Source: Pseudofrankia asymbiotica (GTDB taxonomy: Bacteria > Actinomycetota > Actinomycetes > Frankiales > Frankiaceae). From it: a stretch of 11,956 bases of DNA. The stretch covers positions 83,577 through 95,532 of the forward strand of contig NZ_MOMC01000002.1 of the NCBI RefSeq assembly GCF_001983105.1, read 5' to 3'. Position 1 is the stretch's first letter; the number at the start of each line of letters is the position of its first letter. The notes beneath the pieces were generated by a model. It was given only the letters and a program-made list of their open reading frames with translations. It did no database searches and was not told the origin of the DNA. The position numbers were made by a program, and so were the translations under genes. Positions 1-5,491 of the stretch are shown here, piece by piece.

Positions 1-1044
1 GCCTCGATCGATCGGCTCGTTCACGCACGCGGTCATCGCGTCCGGGCGGGCGGCGGCGATCGCCTCGAACACGGTGCGCACGCCGGGCCGCAGGTGCTGG
101 CAGGCGGTGTGCCAGACACTCACCTCGTTGGTGACGACCTGCTCACCGGTGGCGCGGTCGAAGTAGACGTTGTTCAGGATGCCGTGCCGCCCCGGGCCGA
201 CCCCGGTGAGGGCCGACGTGTGGTTGGTCAGCGTGACGCTTGGGAACTCCGCCACCGCCCCGCCGGTCAGCGCGCAGCCGCGCGCGAGCAGCCGGGCGAC
301 GTTCGGCAGTCGGCCTTCCGCGGCCAGCGCGAGGAGGTCGTTGCAGTTGGTGCCGTCCCAGAGCAGGCCGACGACGTGACGCAGCGGCGCCATCCCGACG
401 AGGTCGTCGTCGAGCAGGTCGGCCAGCGCCGTGCCCTCGACGCCCGGCATCGCCGCGCCCGCGAGGGCGGCCAGTGTCGGGGCGAGGTCGACGATCCGCG
501 CGTGGCGCGCCAGCAGGCCGCGGGCGCGCACACCGGCACCGGACAGCACCAGCGGGGCGCGCGACTGGCCGGCGTCGAGTGACCCGTGCTCGCCGAGGTG
601 GCCGCCGCGTTCAGGCCAGTAGTGGCCGGGCGTGTGCATGACGACGACGTCGGGCGACCGGGTCGGGTCGGCGAAGATCGAGGCGAGCCGTGGCCCGGCG
701 AGCGGGTACGAGTTGCGCTCGTTCGGCGGCGACGGGTCGGCGAGGGCCACCGCGCGCGGCACCGCGTGCATCGGGTCCCGCGCCTCGACCGGGTTGCGGC
801 CGCGCAGCACCTGCCACGGGCCGTCGGGCGCGGCGGCGGCCACCCGGGCCGCGCCGTGGGCGTTGGCGACGTGCAGCCAGCCGTCGTCGACCCAGGCGAC
901 CATGTCGACGATGTGATCCAGCTCCGGGGAGGTCAGCACAACTGTGGCCAGGGCCCGCTCGGCGGACCGCGACGAGGTGAGAGAGCCGGACGGGTTCCGC
1001 CCGGCCCCGGACTGGACGGGGTAGGTCCGCTCGCTGCTCGGCAC
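1..1044 (-). CDS. Alkaline phosphatase superfamily protein (type I phosphodiesterase/nucleotide pyrophosphatase-like), 3' end cut by window edge
   Basis: The reading frame is open from the window edge; 348 codons are visible and the C-terminus lies outside. Recognisable blocks, counted from the GTG at 1044: residues 143-154 contain the metal-ligand-like HLGEHG; 161-172 RAPLVLSGAGV; 184-195 VDLAPTLAALAG; 227-231 LLWDG, with a likely metal Asp at 230; 267-280 FPSVTLTNHTSALTG, with Thr271 the probable nucleophile by analogy with NPP enzymes (T-x-x-N-H); and 284-289 PGRHGI. The family hydrolyses phosphodiester or phosphomonoester bonds using two metal ions. The actual substrate is unknown. The HGEHG/APTLAAL blocks, usually C-terminal in this fold, come before the nucleophile block, so the order looks permuted. 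The start is uncertain: GTG at 1044, 1068, 1095 and 1113 are all in frame and none has a good ribosome binding site. No signal peptide is seen, so it is probably cytoplasmic. Confidence 0.85.
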   Translation of the reverse strand, partial: MPSSERTYPVQSGAGRNPSGSLTSSRSAERALATVVLTSPELDHIVDMVAWVDDGWLHVANAHGAARVAAAAPDGPWQVLRGRNPVEARDPMHAVPRAVALADPSPPNERNSYPLAGPRLASIFADPTRSPDVVVMHTPGHYWPERGGHLGEHGSLDAGQSRAPLVLSGAGVRARGLLARHARIVDLAPTLAALAGAAMPGVEGTALADLLDDDLVGMAPLRHVVGLLWDGTNCNDLLALAAEGRLPNVARLLARGCALTGGAVAEFPSVTLTNHTSALTGVGPGRHGILNNVYFDRATGEQVVTNEVSVWHTACQHLRPGVRTVFEAIAAARPDAMTACVNEPIDRG

Positions 1045-1129
1045 GATCGGAACACTACTGGCGCACACCGTACCGACAGGCGACGTACGCCTCACCCCCG
1101 AAGGGCGAATCACCGAACACCTGGTGCGG

Positions 1130-1167
1130 CGGCCGGGTGACGGGCACGAAGCGCCGTCACCCGGCCG
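1130..1167. repeat. Perfect inverted repeat, 14-bp arms
   Basis: Arms 1130-1143 and 1154-1167 are exact reverse complements around a 10-nt loop. It lies in the spacer between whiB7 and the phosphatase gene (both minus strand), just upstream of the phosphatase start. No U-tract follows on either strand. It could be a second terminator, a leader hairpin or an operator. Confidence 0.6.
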
Positions 1168-1189
1168 GGGTCGGAGTGCCTGGATGGGG

Positions 1190-1233
1190 CTGGCCGCCTG
1201 GCTCGCCCCGAGCGGGGCGAGCCAGGCGGCCAG
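1190..1233 (-). terminator. Long perfect hairpin, probable whiB7 transcription terminator
   Basis: Arms 1190-1209 and 1214-1233 are perfect 20-bp reverse complements with a 4-nt loop. The hairpin begins 75 nt past the whiB7 stop in the direction of transcription. There is no T-run, which is common for terminators in high-GC actinobacteria. Together with the hairpin at 1130-1167 it fills most of the 264-bp gap, where I see no gene. Confidence 0.6.
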
Positions 1234-1308
1234 CGGGTGAGGAGCGGGAACGGACGGCGGGACCTGCCGGCCGCGTGATCGAAGATCATGATCGCACGGT
1301 CTCAGGAG

Positions 1309-1584
1309 CTAGGCCGCGACCACCTTGCGAGGGCGTCCACGGGGGCGCTTGTACGGGACCACCACGCCGGTGACCACGAGCTCACCGCCCCACACGCCCC
1401 AGGGCTCGTGGCGGTCGAGCGCGGTCGCCAGGCAGGCCAGCCGGATAGGGCAGTCACGGCAGATCGCCTTGGCGGACTCGACGTCCGCGGGCGACTCCGC
1501 GAAGAACAGGTCGGGGTCAGCGTCCCAGCAGGGAAGCGAAAGACGCTCCCGCTCGATCCGGGCAACGATCGAGGGGTCGAACAC
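1309..1584 (-). CDS. whiB7: WhiB7 (WblC) transcriptional activator of intrinsic antibiotic resistance
   Basis: This encodes a 91-residue WhiB-family iron-sulfur regulator, close to the 92 residues of M. tuberculosis WhiB7. Cys19, Cys42, Cys45 and Cys51 are the four cluster ligands (C-x22-C-x2-C-x5-C). EPWGVWGGE at 60-68 is the family turn that contacts the primary sigma factor. KRPRGRPRK at 79-87 is the AT-hook that marks the WhiB7 subfamily and binds the minor groove of A/T-rich DNA upstream of -35 boxes. I chose the GTG at 1584 because GGAGG (1593-1597) lies 8 nt upstream. A longer in-frame version from a TTG at 1641 would begin inside the U-tract of the leader terminator, and a GTG at 1602 has only a weak GAAGAA site. 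Known WhiB7 proteins bind the housekeeping sigma factor and activate resistance genes and their own promoter. The location next to uvrD2 and mrx1 supports orthology. Confidence 0.93.
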   Translation of the reverse strand: MFDPSIVARIERERLSLPCWDADPDLFFAESPADVESAKAICRDCPIRLACLATALDRHEPWGVWGGELVVTGVVVPYKRPRGRPRKVVAA

Positions 1585-1641
1585 CGGTGTCACCTCCGAC
1601 ACGGGAATTTCTTCGGTGCGGTCAGAAGGGGAAAAACACAA

Positions 1642-1672
1642 AGGCCGCGGTCCCCAGCGGGGTCCGCGGCCT
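1642..1672 (-). terminator. Intrinsic terminator (attenuator) in the whiB7 leader
   Basis: Arms 1642-1655 and 1659-1672 form a 14-bp stem with one internal mismatch (1651/1663) and a 3-nt loop. Read on the minus strand, the stem is followed at once by a U-rich run (complement of 1631-1641). This is the only textbook U-tract terminator I see in the window. It sits 57 nt before the whiB7 start, so by default it would stop transcription before the gene. Mycobacterial and streptomycete whiB7/wblC leaders are known to carry such conditional terminators, relieved when ribosomes stall on an upstream ORF. Confidence 0.85.
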
Positions 1673-1690
1673 CGGGTTCTTGGCCTAGGT

Positions 1691-1707
1691 GCCGGTCTTA
1701 TACCGGC
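1691..1707 (-). repeat. Small hairpin over the leader-ORF stop codon
   Basis: Arms 1691-1696 and 1702-1707 are perfect 6-bp complements with a 5-nt loop that includes part of the TAA stop of the leader ORF. It lies between the candidate antiterminator arm and the attenuator, so a ribosome ending translation would block it. Confidence 0.45.
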
Positions 1708-2174
1708 GGTTCCGTCTGGGACGGACCCCTGCTGCGTGCGTGGCGTCGCGTGAACGCCTGGGTCTTGGCCTGAAGCTGGTTCGGGTGGGCAATGGCGGCC
1801 GTCTTGACGGCGGACTTGTCCCGTGCGGACGGAGCGGCGACGCTCGCGGCGAGCCGATCCGCCGGGACGACGACTGGCTTCACAGCCGGAACGACGTCGC
1901 GACGAGCCTCATCCGCCAGCGCATATGCCATCGGCGCGACGGCCGGCGGCAGATCCGCCATGGGCATGACGGCCAACGTCGAGGCAGTCATCCCGCCGCG
2001 CGAGGCCGATGCCTCCGGTGCGTCGGTGCCGTGCCAGAAACCGCCGGCGCCGGTAGCGCCGAGGATCCCGAGCGCGGGGCCCGACAGGATGCTGGCCGCA
2101 CGCGGACGCGCGAGAACGGACCCGAGCTCGGCACAGCCGGCGTCGAAGACCGCGACACGAATGCCAACAAGCAC
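1698..2174 (-). CDS. Leader ORF of whiB7, hypothetical 158-residue protein
   Basis: The GTG start at 2174 has GGAGG (2183-2187) 8 nt upstream, the same spacing as whiB7 itself. The ORF ends with TAA at 1698-1700, 25 nt before the attenuator stem. Codons are mostly G/C-ending, so it reads as a translated gene and not a chance frame. I recognise no domain. The N-terminal 60 residues are Ala/Gly/Leu-rich, the middle has several Met residues and Val/Ala/Pro-rich stretches, and the C-terminus is basic (RRHARSRG) and ends TEPPV. Its place between the whiB7 promoter and the attenuator suggests that its translation is sensed to control whiB7, as upstream ORFs do in other whiB7 leaders, though it is long for that role. 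It could also have a function as a protein. A longer frame from GTG 2276 has no ribosome binding site. Confidence 0.55.
   Translation of the reverse strand: MLVGIRVAVFDAGCAELGSVLARPRAASILSGPALGILGATGAGGFWHGTDAPEASASRGGMTASTLAVMPMADLPPAVAPMAYALADEARRDVVPAVKPVVVPADRLAASVAAPSARDKSAVKTAAIAHPNQLQAKTQAFTRRHARSRGPSQTEPPV
1722..1729 (-). promoter_or_regulatory. Candidate antiterminator 5' arm in the whiB7 leader
   Basis: On the minus strand these 8 nt (GGGGTCCG) are fully complementary to 1659-1666 (CGGACCCC), which is part of the 5' arm of the attenuator stem, with one further G-U pair possible at 1721. Pairing would open the terminator. The arm lies inside the last codons of the 158-codon leader ORF, 22-30 nt before its stop, where ribosome position could decide which fold forms. 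This is an inference from complementarity only. Confidence 0.45.
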
Positions 2175-2176
2175 CC

Positions 2177-2299
2177 CTATCGCCTCCTCTCGCGCGGCCG
2201 GTCCGCTCTCGCGTCCGACATCTGTCCCTGGCATCTGAGATCCGGAGCCACAACGATCGCCACGCCATTGATCCACGGGATGGGGACCCAGGGGATCAT
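2177..2299 (-). CDS. Possible short upstream ORF (40 codons) in the whiB7 leader
   Basis: ATG at 2299 to TAG at 2177-2179. The peptide starts hydrophobic (MIPWVPIPWINGVAIVV) and ends Arg-rich. The last codons span the GGAGG of the next leader ORF, and the stop is 2 nt before that ORF's GTG, a layout typical of translational coupling. No convincing ribosome binding site precedes the ATG and codon bias is only moderate, so this is a weak candidate. Confidence 0.3.
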   Translation of the reverse strand: MIPWVPIPWINGVAIVVAPDLRCQGQMSDARADRPRERRR

Positions 2300-2341
2300 G
2301 GCCCAGCGCTCAGTGAGCACCAGCTCCGGTGTTCGTGGGTA

Positions 2342-2380
2342 ACGGTAGGGGGCCGCCGGAACCGCGACAACTTATTTTTT
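2342..2380 (-). promoter_or_regulatory. whiB7 promoter with A/T-rich WhiB7 box
   Basis: Read on the minus strand: AAAAAATAAG (2371-2380), directly followed by -35 TTGTCG (2365-2370), a 17-bp spacer, and -10 TACCGT (2342-2347). Transcription would start near 2335. WhiB7-controlled promoters are known to carry an A/T-rich element just upstream of the -35 box, bound by the AT-hook. The A/T run is exceptional in this GC-rich window. The expected leader to the whiB7 GTG is about 750 nt and passes both leader ORFs and the attenuator. Confidence 0.75.
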
Positions 2381-2433
2381 GAGTCGGCCAGGCGACACCA
2401 CGGGTAACGCCCGTCGCGACGAACCGCCCGCCC

Positions 2434-2449
2434 GTCACGTCACGTCACG
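2434..2449 (-). repeat. Tandem GTCAC repeat upstream of the whiB7 promoter
   Basis: Three direct GTCAC copies, read on the minus strand as overlapping TGACG units, lie about 55-70 bp upstream of the whiB7 -35 region. They could be an activator site or simple slippage; nothing else supports a function. Confidence 0.3.
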
Positions 2450-2533
2450 ACTCACGCCGGGCAGGTCACGAACGGCGGTCGCTATATGCCCTCGGCCCGC
2501 CCGCCGACCGACCCACCGGCCGAGCGGCCCACC

Positions 2534-2575
2534 GGCCGACCACCGCCGCCGGCCGACCACCGCCGCCGGCCGACC
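2534..2575. repeat. 17-bp tandem direct repeat, 2.5 copies
   Basis: The unit GGCCGACCACCGCCGCC occurs at 2534-2550 and 2551-2567, followed by 8 bases of a third copy at 2568-2575. Further degenerate copies of its CCGACC/CACCGGCC words extend upstream from about 2500. It lies in the spacer between uvrD2 and the whiB7 promoter, where I see no gene. Confidence 0.6.
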
Positions 2576-2578
2576 GAG

Positions 2579-2596
2579 CGGCTGGCCGGCCAGCCG
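2579..2596 (-). terminator. 18-bp perfect palindrome after uvrD2, possible terminator
   Basis: 2579-2596 equals its own reverse complement and begins one base past the uvrD2 stop codon (2598-2600). As RNA it gives a stem of about 7 bp, G/C-only near the loop, with no U-tract. It may end uvrD2 transcription ahead of the separate whiB7 promoter, or be a protein-binding site. Confidence 0.4.
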
Positions 2597-2597
2597 G

Positions 2598-4946
2598 TCA
2601 GCGCGTGTCGGTGACCAGGGCGAGCACACCGGCACCGTAGCTGTCGAGCTTCACCTGGCCGATGCCGGGGATGGCCACCAGCTCGGCGACCGTGCTCGGC
2701 CTGCTCTCGGCGATCGCCTCCAGCGTCGCGTCGGTCAGGATGACGAAGGCCGGCCTGCCCAGCTCGCGCGCCTTCTCCGCCCGCCACTCCCGCAACCGGT
2801 TGAGCAGGGCTCGGTCGACGTGGCGGGGGCAGGTCGCGCACCGGCCGACGCGGGCCGCCGCGCCGGTGAGCGCCTGACCGCACACCCGGCAGCGCACGGC
2901 CGACCGGCCCCTCGGCCTGGCCGCCCCGCTCACCGCGGCGCCGTCCCCGCCACGCCCTCCCGGGCCCTCCGACGAGCCTCGGCGGCCAGCGGACGCGGGT
3001 CGGCCACCCGCCGGGCGCAGCCCGTCGAGGAACCGGGACGGCCGCCGCGGGCGCCCCCCCGAGGCGCGCGCGAGCGACCACGACAACGCCAGGTGCTCCC
3101 GCGCCCGGGTGACACCCACGTAGAGCAGCCGGCGCTCCTCCTCGATCTCCTCGTCGCTCTGCGCGTGCACGATCGGCACCATCCCGTCGACGAGGCCGAC
3201 GAGGAAGACCGCGTCCCACTCCAGGCCCTTGGCCCCGTGCAGCGAGGCCAGCGTCACCCCTTCGACGGTGGGGACGTGCTGGTGCGTCGCCCGGTCGGCG
3301 AGGTCCGCCACGAAACGCTCCAGGCCGGCGTCGGGCTCGGCGACGGACAGGTCGACCGCCAGGCGGTGCAGGGCCGCGAGGTTCTCCCAGCGCTCCCGCT
3401 CGACGCCGACGGTGGGCGCCGTCGCCCGCCAGCCGCCGGCCCGCAGCACGTCCGCGACCGTGTCCGCGAGCCCCACCGGGCGGTCGGTGTCGGCGGAGCG
3501 CGCCGCGGCGCGCAGCAGCCGCACCGCGTCGCGCACCTCCGGCCGCTGGAAGAACCGCTCACCGCCCTTCACCAGGTACGGGATGCCAGCGGCGCCGATC
3601 GCCTCCTCGTAGGCCTCCGAGGCGGCGTTGATCCGGTAAAGCACGGCTATCTCGCTCGCCGGCACGCCGCCGGCGAGCAGGGTCCGGATCCGGGCCACCA
3701 CGGCCTTGGCCTCGTCCGCCTCGTCCGCGCACTCGAGCAGCGCCGGCTCCGGGCCGTCGGGGCGCATCGCGACGAGACCTGGCCTGCTGGCCGCCACCCC
3801 ACCGACGGCGGGGATGCCGGCGCGGCCGACGACCCCGCCGGGCCGGGCGCTCGCCGGCCCCGCGGGAGCCGCTGCGAGCAGCGCGTTCGCGAGACCGACG
3901 ACCTGGGGGGTCGAGCGATAGTCGCGGACGAGGTGGACGACGGTCGCGTCAGGGAACCGGCGCGGGAACTCGACGAGGTAGCGCGGTGAGGCCCCGCTGA
4001 ACGAGTAGATGGTCTGGTGCGGGTCGCCCACGACGCACAGGCTGTCCCGGTCCCCGAGCCAGGCGTCGAGCACCCGCTGCTGCAGCGGGTTGACGTCCTG
4101 GTACTCGTCCACGACGAAGTGCCGGTACCGCGACCGCAGCTCCGTCGCGACCCAGGAGTGCTCCTCGATGACCGCCGCGGTCAGCAACAGCAGGTCGTCG
4201 AAGTCCACCGCGCCGGCCACGCGCTTGACCTGCTCGTAGTCGGCGTAGAGCCGGCCGACCGCGTCCGCGGGCCAGACGGTCTCGCGCCCCGCCGCCTCGG
4301 CCGTGCGCGGGTAGTCCTCGGGGGTCACCATCGTGGCCTTCGCCCACTCGATCTCGGAGGCGAGGTCACGCAGCTCGCCCCGGTCAGGGCGTCGCGCGGA
4401 ACGGCCCGCGGCCTTCACGATGAGCGGGATGCGGCTCTCCACGAGCTTCGGGAGCGCGGCACCGGCGACCTTCGGCCAGAAGTACCCGAGCTGGCGCAGC
4501 GCCGCCGCGTGGAACGTCCGAGCCTGAACCCCCTCGACGTCCATCCCCCGCAGCCGGGCGCGCAGCTCACCGGCGGCCCGGTTGGTGAACGTCACCGCGA
4601 GCACCTGGTCGCCGGGCACGCCCTGGCGGGTCAGGTGCGCGATCCGGCGGGTGATGGTCCTCGTCTTCCCCGTCCCGGCGCCGGCGAGAATGCAGACCGG
4701 CCCGACCGGGGCGAGCACCGCCGCGCGTTGCTCCGGGTCGAGCCCGTCTTCCTCGGGGCGGTCCGCCAGCGCGCTGTCCTCGGGTTCTCCGCCCTCGTCA
4801 TGGCGTCTCCCGGTGGAGCCACCCGCGAGCCCGGCGGCCGCGGCGCCGCGCGGGCCGAATCCGCTCGTGGCCGGGCGCGGCCGGTCGGCGTCAGCCGGCA
4901 CAGCCGGGCGAGAGGGACGGGAGGCGGCGGCCAGCTCACTGGACAT
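2598..4946 (-). CDS. uvrD2: ATP-dependent DNA helicase UvrD2 (SF1A, HRDC domain)
   Basis: This is a 782-residue superfamily 1A helicase; the family unwinds DNA 3'-5' in repair. Motifs in order: Walker A GAGTGKT 89-95; Walker B VVDEYQD 278-284; motif III QTIYSFSGA 311-319; HGAKGLEW 570-577; and VGVTRARE 610-617. A tetracysteine motif (C686-x2-C689, C703-x2-C706) and a C-terminal HRDC domain (about 712-782) identify the UvrD2 branch of mycobacteria and relatives. Compared with mycobacterial UvrD2 (about 700 residues) it has an extra low-complexity N-terminus of about 65 residues, an Ala/Gly/Pro-rich insert near 358-390, and a Gly/Ser/Arg-rich linker at 643-682. The ATG at 4946 has only a weak AGG upstream, so the true start could differ. 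It lies upstream of whiB7 on the same strand, but whiB7 has its own promoter. It is divergent from mrx1. Confidence 0.95.
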   Translation of the reverse strand: MSSELAAASRPSRPAVPADADRPRPATSGFGPRGAAAAGLAGGSTGRRHDEGGEPEDSALADRPEEDGLDPEQRAAVLAPVGPVCILAGAGTGKTRTITRRIAHLTRQGVPGDQVLAVTFTNRAAGELRARLRGMDVEGVQARTFHAAALRQLGYFWPKVAGAALPKLVESRIPLIVKAAGRSARRPDRGELRDLASEIEWAKATMVTPEDYPRTAEAAGRETVWPADAVGRLYADYEQVKRVAGAVDFDDLLLLTAAVIEEHSWVATELRSRYRHFVVDEYQDVNPLQQRVLDAWLGDRDSLCVVGDPHQTIYSFSGASPRYLVEFPRRFPDATVVHLVRDYRSTPQVVGLANALLAAAPAGPASARPGGVVGRAGIPAVGGVAASRPGLVAMRPDGPEPALLECADEADEAKAVVARIRTLLAGGVPASEIAVLYRINAASEAYEEAIGAAGIPYLVKGGERFFQRPEVRDAVRLLRAAARSADTDRPVGLADTVADVLRAGGWRATAPTVGVERERWENLAALHRLAVDLSVAEPDAGLERFVADLADRATHQHVPTVEGVTLASLHGAKGLEWDAVFLVGLVDGMVPIVHAQSDEEIEEERRLLYVGVTRAREHLALSWSLARASGGRPRRPSRFLDGLRPAGGRPASAGRRGSSEGPGGRGGDGAAVSGAARPRGRSAVRCRVCGQALTGAAARVGRCATCPRHVDRALLNRLREWRAEKARELGRPAFVILTDATLEAIAESRPSTVAELVAIPGIGQVKLDSYGAGVLALVTDTR

Positions 4947-5137
4947 GACCTGGAACCGTAGTCACTGCTCGCGGTGGGAAGCGCCGGGGTCGTCGGCGGG
5001 TTGTGGATGGCTGGCACCCGGCATGAGCGTCCACGACGTGGGAATCTCTACCCGTGTGCCCGGATATGCCGGTCTCTGGTTCGTGACGGCACAGCGACGG
5101 TTGGGTGCTCAGCGCCCGACGGGCGAGAGGATGACCA

Positions 5138-5377
5138 GTGCTCACGATGTACAGCACCGCCTGGTGCGGCTACTGCAAGCGGCTCAAGCGCCAGATGGAC
5201 GATGCGGGCATCCCGTATGAGGTCGTCGACATCGAGTCCGACCCCACTGCCGAGCAACTGGTCCGCGATGCGAACAACGGCAACGCGACCGTGCCCACGG
5301 TCGTCTTCCCGGATGGGACTGTGATGACGAATCCGTCCCTCCGTCAGGTCACCGAGAAGGTCACTTCTGCCGCATAA
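5138..5377 (+). CDS. mrx1: Mycoredoxin Mrx1 (glutaredoxin-like)
   Basis: A 79-residue thioredoxin-fold protein. The redox motif is W9-C10-G11-Y12-C13, the CGYC of actinobacterial mycoredoxins. TVP at 51-53 gives the cis-proline that shapes the active site, and the tail VMTNPS matches the family. Mrx1 reduces protein-mycothiol mixed disulfides in the cytoplasm, using mycothiol and mycothione reductase. The GTG at 5138 has GAGAGG (5125-5130) 7 nt upstream; an ATG at 5147 would remove three residues of the first beta-strand. It is divergent from uvrD2 across 191 bp. Placement beside uvrD2 and whiB7 is the same as in M. tuberculosis. Confidence 0.93.
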   Translation: MLTMYSTAWCGYCKRLKRQMDDAGIPYEVVDIESDPTAEQLVRDANNGNATVPTVVFPDGTVMTNPSLRQVTEKVTSAA

Positions 5378-5491
5378 CGGATACGCAGAGCAACGAGAAA
5401 ATCGAGGCTCGAGGCCCTCCGGACGCATACACGGCCGGCTCATGGGACGGTGTCCGTCACTGCCCGTGAAGTTTGTGGGAGAGTTCGGCCT

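Noticed and set aside
94..1140. Several plus-strand frames in the first kilobase
   Set aside because: They are opposite the phosphatase-superfamily gene, which has recognisable catalytic motifs on the minus strand.
1585..1641. TTG start at 1641 giving a 110-residue WhiB7
   Set aside because: The TTG lies in the U-tract of the leader terminator and lacks a ribosome binding site, while GTG at 1584 has GGAGG at ideal spacing and gives the usual length.
1792..2238. Plus-strand open frame of 148 codons opposite the whiB7 leader ORF
   Set aside because: It has no ribosome binding site and is Ala/Ser/Thr/Arg-rich. The minus frame has a strong ribosome binding site and sits logically in the whiB7 leader.
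2534..2575. CRISPR-like repeats
   Set aside because: The copies are directly adjacent with no spacers and the unit is only 17 bp of simple GC-rich words.
2379..4961. Long plus-strand open frames (2379-3989 and 4017-4961)
   Set aside because: They lie opposite uvrD2, which has all helicase motifs. Their products are Arg/Gly/Pro-rich with no family resemblance, a usual artefact of GC-rich antisense frames.
5040..5045. GGGAAT, a SigR/SigH-like -35 box upstream of mrx1
   Set aside because: The expected GTT-type -10 box is not found 16-19 bp downstream; the sequence there is ATATG. Too weak to call.
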